Positions 1-7,603 of a stretch of 37,837 nt of DNA are shown piece after piece. The notes under the pieces were generated by a model. The model saw nothing but the letters and a program-made list of their open reading frames with translations. It did not search any database and was not told the DNA's origin. How positions within the stretch are numbered: the first letter of the stretch is position 1; each line of letters opens with the position of its first letter. Source of the stretch: Lachnospiraceae bacterium (GTDB lineage Bacteria; Bacillota; Clostridia; Lachnospirales; Lachnospiraceae); contig JAILOK010000136.1 of assembly GCA_024690825.1 (NCBI GenBank), forward strand, positions 1 to 37,837, given 5' to 3'. Made by a program: the position numbers and the translations under genes.

Positions 1-84
1 CGGTGCGCAATGCGCAGGGTTGACAGATATTTCCTGGCAGATATAGTAGTCGACAAGCAGAGCAAGGATAAATATGATGGCTAA
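1..84 (+). CDS. C-terminal end of an unidentified gene entering from the left edge
   Basis: An open frame runs from base 1 to a TAA at 82-84 and encodes the last 27 residues of a protein, ending VVDKQSKDKYDG. The start lies outside the window. The frame is followed at once by a convincing hairpin terminator, which supports it as the tail of a real plus-strand gene convergent with the giant minus-strand gene. The fragment is too short to recognise a family. Chance openness over 27 codons is possible, so the call is tentative. Confidence 0.4.
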   Translation, partial: RCAMRRVDRYFLADIVVDKQSKDKYDG

Positions 85-97
85 AACCATCGATATA

Positions 98-135
98 ATA
101 AAAAAGGTGATCACTGATTATGTGACCACCTTTTC
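98..135. terminator. Bidirectional intrinsic terminator
   Basis: AAAAGGTGATCAC (102-114) and GTGACCACCTTTT (122-134) form a 13-bp stem with one A-C mismatch and a 7-base loop. On the plus strand the stem runs into TTTTCTTTT. On the minus strand it is followed by TTTTTTATTAT. It can therefore end both the plus-strand gene leaving at base 84 and the giant minus-strand gene that stops at 230. Confidence 0.75.
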
Positions 136-190
136 TTTTGGTGTTATTTTTTTATTTATTTTGCCTGTCTACTTGACAGACCTCAGTTCA

Positions 191-216
191 GTTCTACTGT
201 CCCTCTGACAACTTTT
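191..216. repeat. Degenerate half copy of the GGGACGGTTC palindromic repeat
   Basis: The segment contains TACTGTCCCTCTGACAACTTTT, which matches one side of the palindromic element at 9039-9109 at most positions. No matching opposite arm is present, so it is a decayed or half-site copy. It lies between the giant gene and its terminator. Confidence 0.5.
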
Positions 217-229
217 AATTATATATAAC

Positions 230-3200
230 CTATTTCGAGAAGATCAGCTTCCAGAACTCAGCGACACTTCTTATGCCTATGGTAAAGGTTCCTGTCCTGC
301 TGCCAAAGGCTTTTTTATTATCTCCTATTATGATGATCGTGGCTTTGCCTCTCTCCGTATTGTTCAGATATCCCACAGAATACGCATCCGCAGGCACCGT
401 CACAAGCTCCGAGCCCTTCTTTACCTTCACATCGACCGCAGGCTCAACCGCTTTTCCCGTATACGGCACTTTTTTAAGCAGTTCGTTCGAACTCTGGGTA
501 TATATCTTCGCATCAGTCAGGTTATAGGCATCCTCGGGAAGGGCATTTATCGTGTATTTTCCGGTGGCCGTCTCGTCATCAAACACCTTCTTGCCTGTGA
601 CCTTCACGGTTATCTCGGCGGAAGAGTCAGTCTGGGCCAGCGCGAACTTCTTTCCGGTGATGTTTTCATCTCCGTAGAAGACATTAACCGTATAATTCTT
701 CGGATCGATAAGCACCCCGTCAAGCCTTACGAACACCTGCGGTTTGAGCTTCTCAGGCTTAAGGTAGACGCTGTCGCAGGCCTCTATGACTGCCTTTGAC
801 ATGGGCGCAGGACTGATCTCAAATGTGCCCTTAACGGCTTTCCTTCCCTTGTAGTTTCCTTTGAAGTTTACGGTATACTTTGCATTTTCTCCGGGTTTGG
901 AGTTATTGCTGTATTTTACGGTATAATCCTTACCTTCCGTAAGCTCGGTTTCGTCGGCTTTTATTACAGCAAGCTCAGGCTTTGCGGGACCTGTGAAGCA
1001 ATAGATCTCACCGTCCTCTGCAAGCTCCACGCTCTTTATATCAACTTTGGAGTCGGGCCTGATCTTGAACTTCTTTTTCACCTTTCCATAATAAGAACCT
1101 TTGCCCTTTATCACAGCCTTAGCCGTTCCGGCGTTGATATTTTTGCTGTAGGTCACGGTATAATCAGTGCCGTTTTTCAGCGTATTGCCCTTTCCGTCCT
1201 TTACCACAAGCTCTGTATCGGTAAGGGTCTGGGCCGCGCCGTTAAACACCTTGTATGTTCCCTTCTTTACAGCGGCCGAGATCTTGAATTCCTTCAGCTG
1301 GGCCTTTGTCATCTCCTTTATCGGGATGTCCTTTATCTCGCCGGTAAAGCTGCCCTTGCCTGTGATCGAGACTGTTGCATCCTTTCCTGCCACAGGGTTC
1401 TTCGGATCGGTCGTAAAATCTTTTGAAGTCAGGACATAGTCACCGTAGGTTATCGTGACAGCAGCCTTCTTTCCCTTTTCGGCGATCACGGGATCGATCT
1501 CGATATCATCTGCCGGCTTCCCGTTTCCGTCGCTTATGTCTTTCTGCGTGATGGCAAACTTCAGGGTTTCGCTTCCCTTGAAGTTGCCCTTCAGCGTAAC
1601 TGTTGCCGACGCCTTCTTTGAGCCGGTGACATTTTTATTATTGCTGTAGCTTACCTTATAATCCACATCTTTCTTAAGGATCCTGTCTCCGAAGGTCACA
1701 TACATCGCAGGAGTTATCTTTGATCCCGTATAGATGCAATAGGGCTCTCCTCCGTTGGCATCGCATCTGACTATCTGTCCGTCATCCGGATCATTTGAAA
1801 AGCTTACCGCAAGGACTTCGTCACCGAGCTTTGTCCAGCCGGCATAGAGGGTCATGTTGTCGTTTACCGGATCTGCAAACTCGTATTTCTGTTTGCATTC
1901 CTTATCCTTGTACCAGCCTTCGAACTCAAATCCTGCAGCTAAAGGATTTGCGGGCCTTGTGACCGCTGTACCTTTGACGACGAGTGCATCCTCGGGAGCT
2001 ACCTTTCCATGGCCGTTCAGATAGAAATGTACCATGTAAAGATCGTCTCTTGCCTTATCGGCAATCCTGAATCTGATCTGTCTCTCACCGGTGTATGCAG
2101 CAATGCCCTTGATATATACACAGGCATTTCCGCTTTCGGTGTTGTTGACATATGAAAGGACATAGTCGGTATTCTCGACCAGTGTTTTTCCACCGTCAGT
2201 TACATGGACCGCAGGCTTCTGCTGCTTTCCGTCGTAGGCCACCACATATCTGTCAAGCCATGCCTTCAGTCCGTTTACGTCGATGCTGTTTCCGTCCTTA
2301 TTCTTGCTGCTCTTTCCGTTTAATTCTATGGACTCAACCTTGACGTTCTGCAGCTCGAGATTGCCGCCGTTAAGCTTTATCTCGGCATTTTCTTTGGCAC
2401 CTGTTCCGGTTCCGGTGATCTCCGCATTTCCACCGTTTATACCGGCCATCTTTACGGAAAAGGTCTCGCCCTCCTTTAAGGGGATACTGATGTTTCCTTC
2501 TCCGCTTGCTCCTTTCTCTTTACCCAGACCAAACTCAGCCTGAGGCGACTGGGTCTGAACCTCCATGGCACTTTCGCCGTCCATGGCTTTGAAGGAAAGT
2601 CCGCCGCTGTTACTCTTTATCACTCTGTTTGACTGTGTGGGAGTAAATACTGCCTTTTTGCTGTTTACTGCCTTGGGTCCGATGGCTGTAACCTTCTGCT
2701 CAAATCCGGAATCAACACTCTCGGGATCGATTGAGCCGCTGTTTACATTCACCAGAGGATTTCCTTCAGCATCGGTCACGCTGTAGGAGGGATTGTCTAC
2801 TACCATTGCACGGCATCTTAAGCGGCATCTCAGACGGCATCTTAATCTGCAGCGAAGTCTGCATCTTAAGCGGCATCTCAGGCGGCATCTTAATCTGCAA
2901 CGAAGCCTGCATCTTAAGTTTGCCTGTTTTACTTCTTCGTCACCCGAATTCGGCCAGAGTTCTGCCAGTCTGCTTTCATATTCCTCGGGTTTTTCTTCAA
3001 GAGACGCAAAATGTGATTCGTAATCGTCACCGTATTTATCAGCAAACATCATCCTGCAGCGGAGTCTGCAGCGGAGATTGGTCTGCTTCGTTTCGTTATC
3101 AGAACCTTCGGGATAGAGTGCATTTATCTGTCTTTCAAACTCTGCGGAATTATTGCTCAAAGTCTCGTAAAGTTCTGCGGCCTTTTTGTCCGCAAATGCC

Positions 3201-6200
3201 ATGCGGCAGCGAAGGCGGCAGCGAAGGTTGGCTGATCTGACCTCATCATCACTTCCCGAATATTGGCAGAGCTGATCTACCAGAGCATTGTAACTGACTA
3301 TATCATTTTTATAATCGTCATACTTGCTTTCCGCATACATAAGCCTGCAGCGCAGACGGCAGCGGAGGTTGGTCTCCTTTTTTTCTTTGTCCTCATCACT
3401 GTCTCCCAGACCATCATCAGAATAAAGATCACCGATGGCTCTTTCAAAGTTAGCAGGTGTCATATTCCCGCACCATTCTTCAATCTCATACCCCTGTCTG
3501 AGCATCCGGCATCTTAAACGGCAGCGGAGACGGCACCGGAGATTTGCCTTTTTAATTTCTTCACTTCCGCTGTCGGGCCAGAGTTCAAGAAGCTTATCAT
3601 CCAACTCATTTTCATTTAAGCCGCTGTACTCTTCACTGATCCTCTTTGACAGTTCCTCATAATACATGATCCTGCAGCGCAGGCGGCAGTCTTTGTCCCC
3701 TTCATTCGGCCACCTATTTGTCAAAAGGCTGTTAAATTCGTCAAAGCTTTTGTCCTTATTTTCTGTAAAGAAAGCCACCTCATCATCTGTCACTTCATCG
3801 ATGGTACCGTTTTCATTCAGATGCTGAAGATCCTCATCAAAGATATCAAGTCCGTTCCTGTAGCTTTCACCCTGTTGCTCCTTGTCCCAGTCCCCGGTAA
3901 AGACATAGTCATCCAGATCTGACCATTTTTTATCATCAAGACGAAGCAGATCCCAGAGTCTTTCCGCCCAGGCGTTTGAGTCATACTCTCCTCCGTCCTT
4001 CCAGACAGCAGAGAATACATCGTAAGGAATGTAAGTCAGTACGCAGTCTTTCCCATCACCCGGGTCAGTTCCCCAGTGGATGCTGTCTGTTAAGTCATAA
4101 TGCCAGCCGGTACAGGTACCGTCAGGCTCGGAACGAAGTTCGATATATCTGTCTTCTTCCGGCCAGTTGCTGTCATAAATATGGATGGCAACAGGTCTGG
4201 GTCTTTTTGTTTCATCCTCCAGATCATAACCGTGCATCTCGCTTTCTCTTTCAACCGCGTAGCCCAACACGGCATGGCCTCCCTCGGGGCCGAACATTCC
4301 TATGATCACGGGCTCCGATCTTTCCTGAGAATAGTCTTCCTCTATTGCCTGTACTATCTCTTCAGGAAGCGCATCCAGGGAATAGCAAAACTGTACTCTA
4401 TCGTCATACTGGGATACCTGCATGGCCTCTATGTATTTACGAAGATCCGTTTCTTCCTCCTCATCGTACAGCTGTTCTTTCTTGTCATCCAAGGTATTCC
4501 GGTCGACATCACGCTTAAGATAAAGGTCTACCGGACGAGAGTGTTCTTCACCTCCAAATGCCGTGACCTTCGGTATCGGTCTTTCATTTTGTGATACCGT
4601 GCCGTTATAGTTAAACATACTGCTCGTTGCGGATATGCCGTAGCAGCTTCCACCCCACTCATCATCAAAAAACTTAAAGATGTTGCTTCCGCGCTGTTCT
4701 CCGAAAAGCTCCTGATAGCGCTTTTCGGGTATATGATATTTCCAGTTTTCCTCATATCCAAGACCCTTTGATCCATAGGTATTGATAAAATTATAGGTAT
4801 AATCATCGATACCGTAACCACTCATCGGATAATATTTTGTAGACAAAAAACCAGGCTTCCCGTCAAGACCATCAATCCTGGCATAATCAAAACCATTGTG
4901 TTCCGCGTCATCGATATATTTCGTTCCCTTCATTCCTTTAAGATTAACGCAGCCTTTAAACATATTCTCTGCGCTGTTTACGCTTGCCGGAAAAGAATAA
5001 GACATTCCATCGTAATTCGGAACAACATAAATTTTCCTTAGTTTAGTACATCCGTAAAACATCCTGTTGCAGGATGTAGTAAAAGACAGATTTATTAAGC
5101 TAAAATCAACAACCTCCAGGTTTTCGCAATTTTCAAACATCGAGTCTGTCTCATGAAGAGCGTCATCGTCAGATTCAAAATGCCTAAAAAGCCTGACTCT
5201 TTCAAGAGATTTACAGTTCTTAAACAGATCTTTCACACTTTTGACACCCGGATCTCTGACACCCGGATCTCCCTGGTCTGCGCAGATATCGATCCCACTC
5301 AGATCTGCGTTTTTCAGTGATGTACATCCGCTGAAAAGGCTGTAAAGAGCATCTTTACTTTTGACCTTAATTCCTACTCCCTCATAGCAGTCATCTCTTT
5401 CGAACCTGACAGAGGTGATCTTTTCTTTCATCTGATCATCAAAAAGAGAATTGGCATTGGAATAATAATTGTCATCAATATATGTGCCATGACTTACTCC
5501 GTTACATGTAACAGAATTGGGTACCACCAGATCCGTATCCGTTCCGATATATTCCATGAGATAGACATAAGTACCATTGGCATCTCTTATCATCCAGTTT
5601 CCGTCATCCGTGACCAGGGGTTTTTCTTCTATATCGGAAAAATAACCGCGTGTGCTTCCGTTATATTTATCAAGGACAGCCATTTGTATGCCGACTTTGT
5701 CCTTGTCATATTTATATCCGCTGCCTCCGGACAGCTTTACACATCCCTTGAACATGTCTGTGCCCGCAGCTGTTTCAGGGAAAGCATAACTATTACCGTT
5801 GACATAGATGCCTCTGAGGCTGCTGCAGTCTAAAAACATATACTTGCAGGATTGAATTTCTGAAATACACTCGGCATACAAAGAACTCAGGTCTATCCAT
5901 ACAATAGACGAACAGCCCTTGAACATGCTGTCCAGATTTGTTCCTATATCATAAGGCAATGTTACTGTTTTAAGTGATATACATCCTTCAAACAGACTTT
6001 TTGCATTAATGCGCTCGCCGTATGTAAGATCAACCGTCTCAAGGGATGTCATATCCTTAAACAGTCCATCGTTTATATTATCTTCATAACCAAAATATAA
6101 AGTGTAATCAGGATACTGTTCTATAGATACAGACTTGATCTTTTCCCGTTTTTCCTTATTACCAAAAGTAAAATTACTGCTTAATGCCACACCGTAATTT

Positions 6201-6769
6201 GTATCCTCCGGCGCACCAAAAGCAGATCCGGAAAAATGTACCGGGATAACGACAGATTCTTTGTTTCCAAGATATTCTTTTAACAATATCGGTTCTTCAG
6301 CACCAACATATGCACCAAGCCACTTTTCACCGAATTTATCCGTGATTTCACTCCACACATAGCCATCCGCATCTCCTTCTCCCGTTTTCTCCTCTGTTCC
6401 GTTTTCCGAAACTCCCTCAGGAATTCCGTCTTCCGAGACTTCCTTAGGGATGCCGTCTTCCGATACCTCTCCGGTTTCGGGCGCAGGTTCTTCGGCTGAA
6501 GGCTGTGAAACTTCTTCAGTGGGCGCAGTCTCGGATTCATTTCCGGGTTCCGCCACCTCGTTTACCGGCTCCGTTACTTCATTTACCGGTTCCGTCACCT
6601 CATCTGCCGGCTGTTCAGCTGCCGCAGGCTGCTCTGCCACGGGCTCAGTGCCGTCATCTGCTTCCGATGCAAACACCGCCCCCGAAAACAGCTGCGTAAA
6701 GATCAGGACCAGAGCCAAAAAGCCCGCGATCCTGCGTTTATGTGCTTTCTTATTATCTGTGATCTTCAT
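230..6769 (-). CDS. Giant exported BspA-type LRR protein with papain-like protease domain and LRCR repeats
   Basis: A 2179-residue exported protein. It has a Sec signal peptide (hydrophobic core about 15-33, cleavage near VFA-S), then a Pro/Glu-rich segment with short tandem repeats (about 40-130). Residues about 150-650 hold BspA/DUF285-type leucine-rich repeats (LFxGCxSLKxVxL, MFKGCxxL). A papain-like cysteine protease domain follows: GGSCYG with Cys709, GGHAVLGY with His832 and YDSN (Asp866/Asn868). Residues 1028-1320 contain six clusters of the unit LRCR separated by acidic spacers of 39-46 residues. After a Gly-rich region (about 1370-1480) come an Ig-like module, an InlB/Listeria-Bacteroides B repeat (about 1578-1648, ending TLYAGW) and further Ig-like modules to the end. 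No LPXTG or SLH anchor is visible. RBS AAGGAGG lies 9 bases before ATG. A secreted or surface-associated protease/adhesin is inferred; the role of the LRCR region is unknown. Confidence 0.9.
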   Translation of the reverse strand: MKITDNKKAHKRRIAGFLALVLIFTQLFSGAVFASEADDGTEPVAEQPAAAEQPADEVTEPVNEVTEPVNEVAEPGNESETAPTEEVSQPSAEEPAPETGEVSEDGIPKEVSEDGIPEGVSENGTEEKTGEGDADGYVWSEITDKFGEKWLGAYVGAEEPILLKEYLGNKESVVIPVHFSGSAFGAPEDTNYGVALSSNFTFGNKEKREKIKSVSIEQYPDYTLYFGYEDNINDGLFKDMTSLETVDLTYGERINAKSLFEGCISLKTVTLPYDIGTNLDSMFKGCSSIVWIDLSSLYAECISEIQSCKYMFLDCSSLRGIYVNGNSYAFPETAAGTDMFKGCVKLSGGSGYKYDKDKVGIQMAVLDKYNGSTRGYFSDIEEKPLVTDDGNWMIRDANGTYVYLMEYIGTDTDLVVPNSVTCNGVSHGTYIDDNYYSNANSLFDDQMKEKITSVRFERDDCYEGVGIKVKSKDALYSLFSGCTSLKNADLSGIDICADQGDPGVRDPGVKSVKDLFKNCKSLERVRLFRHFESDDDALHETDSMFENCENLEVVDFSLINLSFTTSCNRMFYGCTKLRKIYVVPNYDGMSYSFPASVNSAENMFKGCVNLKGMKGTKYIDDAEHNGFDYARIDGLDGKPGFLSTKYYPMSGYGIDDYTYNFINTYGSKGLGYEENWKYHIPEKRYQELFGEQRGSNIFKFFDDEWGGSCYGISATSSMFNYNGTVSQNERPIPKVTAFGGEEHSRPVDLYLKRDVDRNTLDDKKEQLYDEEEETDLRKYIEAMQVSQYDDRVQFCYSLDALPEEIVQAIEEDYSQERSEPVIIGMFGPEGGHAVLGYAVERESEMHGYDLEDETKRPRPVAIHIYDSNWPEEDRYIELRSEPDGTCTGWHYDLTDSIHWGTDPGDGKDCVLTYIPYDVFSAVWKDGGEYDSNAWAERLWDLLRLDDKKWSDLDDYVFTGDWDKEQQGESYRNGLDIFDEDLQHLNENGTIDEVTDDEVAFFTENKDKSFDEFNSLLTNRWPNEGDKDCRLRCRIMYYEELSKRISEEYSGLNENELDDKLLELWPDSGSEEIKKANLRCRLRCRLRCRMLRQGYEIEEWCGNMTPANFERAIGDLYSDDGLGDSDEDKEKKETNLRCRLRCRLMYAESKYDDYKNDIVSYNALVDQLCQYSGSDDEVRSANLRCRLRCRMAFADKKAAELYETLSNNSAEFERQINALYPEGSDNETKQTNLRCRLRCRMMFADKYGDDYESHFASLEEKPEEYESRLAELWPNSGDEEVKQANLRCRLRCRLRCRLRCRLRCRLRCRLRCRLRCRLRCRAMVVDNPSYSVTDAEGNPLVNVNSGSIDPESVDSGFEQKVTAIGPKAVNSKKAVFTPTQSNRVIKSNSGGLSFKAMDGESAMEVQTQSPQAEFGLGKEKGASGEGNISIPLKEGETFSVKMAGINGGNAEITGTGTGAKENAEIKLNGGNLELQNVKVESIELNGKSSKNKDGNSIDVNGLKAWLDRYVVAYDGKQQKPAVHVTDGGKTLVENTDYVLSYVNNTESGNACVYIKGIAAYTGERQIRFRIADKARDDLYMVHFYLNGHGKVAPEDALVVKGTAVTRPANPLAAGFEFEGWYKDKECKQKYEFADPVNDNMTLYAGWTKLGDEVLAVSFSNDPDDGQIVRCDANGGEPYCIYTGSKITPAMYVTFGDRILKKDVDYKVSYSNNKNVTGSKKASATVTLKGNFKGSETLKFAITQKDISDGNGKPADDIEIDPVIAEKGKKAAVTITYGDYVLTSKDFTTDPKNPVAGKDATVSITGKGSFTGEIKDIPIKEMTKAQLKEFKISAAVKKGTYKVFNGAAQTLTDTELVVKDGKGNTLKNGTDYTVTYSKNINAGTAKAVIKGKGSYYGKVKKKFKIRPDSKVDIKSVELAEDGEIYCFTGPAKPELAVIKADETELTEGKDYTVKYSNNSKPGENAKYTVNFKGNYKGRKAVKGTFEISPAPMSKAVIEACDSVYLKPEKLKPQVFVRLDGVLIDPKNYTVNVFYGDENITGKKFALAQTDSSAEITVKVTGKKVFDDETATGKYTINALPEDAYNLTDAKIYTQSSNELLKKVPYTGKAVEPAVDVKVKKGSELVTVPADAYSVGYLNNTERGKATIIIIGDNKKAFGSRTGTFTIGIRSVAEFWKLIFSK
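2810..2917 (-). repeat. Nine-unit LRCR array with 48-bp higher-order duplication
   Basis: Nine tandem 12-bp units encode residues 1285-1320. Units 1-4 and 5-8 (read on the plus strand from 2811) line up as two 48-bp blocks with the same order of unit variants and only a few differences. A ninth unit repeats the first variant of the block. This larger periodicity indicates recent expansion by slippage or unequal recombination, unlike the five older two- or three-unit clusters. Confidence 0.85.
2810..3688 (-). repeat. Six in-frame clusters of a 12-bp repeat coding for LRCR, with acidic spacers
   Basis: Clusters encode CRLRCR (3671-3688), three units (3506-3541), two units (3344-3367), two (3203-3226), two (3053-3076) and nine (2810-2917). 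The spacers share a pattern: Met with hydrophobic/aromatic residues, a predicted helix, LYP/LWP, an acidic stretch, then Asn directly before each LRCR run. Codons for the same residue differ freely between clusters (Arg as CGC, AGA, AGG, CGT, CGG; Leu as CTC, CTT, CTG, TTA). The peptide pattern has thus been kept while the DNA diverged. Confidence 0.9.
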
Positions 6770-6847
6770 ATGCTGCGGCCTCCTTAATTACCGTCATAAC
6801 CCCTTCTTTATTTCCGTCATTGTTTTCCCGCGGACTAAAAAATCCAC

Positions 6848-6879
6848 ATTATATACTATTATACGACAAACCCTGCCAA
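6848..6879 (-). promoter_or_regulatory. Possible promoter of the giant surface-protein gene
   Basis: On the minus strand TTGGCA (6874-6879) is followed by TATATA (18-base spacer) or the overlapping TATAAT at 6848-6853 (20-base spacer). A second TATAAT-like box lies about 10 bases upstream of it. The start codon is about 80 bases further on. Spacing is not ideal, so the exact hexamers are uncertain. Confidence 0.35.
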
Positions 6880-6888
6880 AAGAGCAAA

Positions 6889-6924
6889 AAAAGTTGTCAG
6901 AAGTGGACGTTCCTGATAACTTTT
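6889..6924. repeat. REP-like palindrome, degenerate copy
   Basis: AAAAGTTGTCAG (6889-6900) and CTGATAACTTTT (6913-6924) form a 12-bp inverted repeat with one mismatch around a GTGGACGTTC-type centre. It is a diverged member of the family at 7566-7603 and 9039-9109. It begins two bases after the toxin stop codon, where it can also act as a terminator for the toxin-antitoxin operon. Confidence 0.65.
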
Positions 6925-6925
6925 C

Positions 6926-7264
6926 TCAATCATCTTCTTCATTGCTCTCTGTCATGTGAATTCCAAAAAGGACATATAAAAAATCCCGTCTCTGATCAAT
7001 GATCCTGATTATTTTGATTATATCTCCCTCTATTCTGTAAAAAGCGTAGTTCTTATTTGTATATATGCACTTATAGTCAGTTACTATCCCAAATCTTTCA
7101 AAAAGCCTGATGTCTGTTTCGGGATATTTCTTTAATCTCTTCAGATCCCTGAATATGGCTTTCAGAATCTTCTTTTCTGTTTCAACACCAAATTCTTCAT
7201 CCAGGTGTTCTTTGAGTTCCTCCAAATCATTGTACGCTTCGGGTGTTATATCCACCCTCTTCAT
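6926..7264 (-). CDS. Type II toxin, ParE/RelE superfamily
   Basis: A 112-residue basic protein of the RelE/ParE fold. It opens with VDITPEAYNDLEELKEHL, has the central helix with KRLKKYP, then strands with YKCIYTNKNYAFYRIEGD and a final IKIIRIIDQRRD, which is the usual ParE/RelE layout and length. It would act either as a ribosome-dependent mRNA interferase or as a gyrase poison; the sequence alone does not decide. Its ATG overlaps the antitoxin stop codon by four bases (ATGA), so the pair is translationally coupled. The C-terminal tail is somewhat longer than usual (LYVLFGIHMTESNEEDD). It is bounded downstream by a REP-like palindrome. Confidence 0.88.
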   Translation of the reverse strand: MKRVDITPEAYNDLEELKEHLDEEFGVETEKKILKAIFRDLKRLKKYPETDIRLFERFGIVTDYKCIYTNKNYAFYRIEGDIIKIIRIIDQRRDFLYVLFGIHMTESNEEDD

Positions 7265-7506
7265 AGATCCAGCCTCTTTTCAGCATCGTCCAGCGAAATC
7301 CATCCGCCTTTTCTGGCAGATATTTCTCCTTTCTCAAGTTCTGAAAAAAGACTCTTCATGGCACGCAGTTCATCAAATTCTTTCATATCCACAATGGCAT
7401 AATCACCTCTGCCGTTTTTTGTCAGATATACAGGATTACCATAAGCGACCTGCTCAAGAACAGTCTTGTAATTTCTCAGATCCGATACCGGCAAAATATT
7501 TGGCAT
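7261..7506 (-). CDS. Antitoxin, Phd/YefM family
   Basis: An 81-residue protein starting MPNILPVSDLRNYK, the typical Phd/YefM N-terminus that folds as a DNA-binding dimer. It is followed by NPVYLTKNGRGDYAIVDMKEF, the conserved family core, and a C-terminal segment expected to wrap the toxin. A longer frame from a TTG at 7521 exists, but GGGAGGTG sits exactly 7 bases before the ATG at 7506, which fixes the start there. As in other modules of this type, antitoxin precedes toxin and probably represses the operon together with it. Two palindromes overlap the promoter. Confidence 0.88.
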   Translation of the reverse strand: MPNILPVSDLRNYKTVLEQVAYGNPVYLTKNGRGDYAIVDMKEFDELRAMKSLFSELEKGEISARKGGWISLDDAEKRLDL

Positions 7507-7526
7507 ATTATCACCTCCCAAAATTT

Positions 7527-7555
7527 AACATATCATAATGTGATAAATTTGTCAC
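7527..7555 (-). promoter_or_regulatory. Toxin-antitoxin promoter with overlapping palindromic operators
   Basis: Minus-strand GTGACA (7550-7555), a 17-base spacer and TATGTT (7527-7532) make a plausible promoter 20 bases before the antitoxin start. GTGATAAATTTGTCAC (7540-7555) is a near-perfect palindrome over the -35 box. TATCATAATGTGATA (7531-7545) is a perfect 5-bp-arm inverted repeat in the spacer. Such placement fits autorepression by the antitoxin. Confidence 0.6.
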
Positions 7556-7565
7556 CTAATTCCGC

Positions 7566-7603
7566 AAAAAGTTGTCAGAAGAACCGTCCCCCTGTCATCT
7601 TTT
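7566..7603. repeat. REP-like palindromic element, single unit
   Basis: On the minus strand the unit begins AAAAGATGACAG, has the centre GGGGGACGGTTCTT and ends CTGACAACTTTTT. The outer arms pair imperfectly. It starts right at the ATPase stop codon (TGA at 7603-7605), so it may serve as that gene's terminator, and it ends close to the toxin-antitoxin promoter. It is the same family as the copies at 6889, 9039 and 15018. Confidence 0.75.

Noticed and set aside
135-190. Hairpin GTCTACTTGACAGAC as minus-strand terminator of the giant gene
   Set aside because: It is followed by A-runs rather than T-runs on the minus strand; the hairpin at 98-135 is the better terminator.
2731-3240. Plus-strand frames over the LRCR region encoding repeated GGILIC/RRHLNLQ-type peptides
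   Set aside because: They are the antisense reading of the 12-bp repeat; no ribosome site is present, and synonymous variation fits the minus-strand frame.
2810-3688. CRISPR-like array
   Set aside because: Units are 12 bases, tandem and in frame, without unique spacers of constant size between palindromic repeats; the DNA encodes a conserved peptide pattern.
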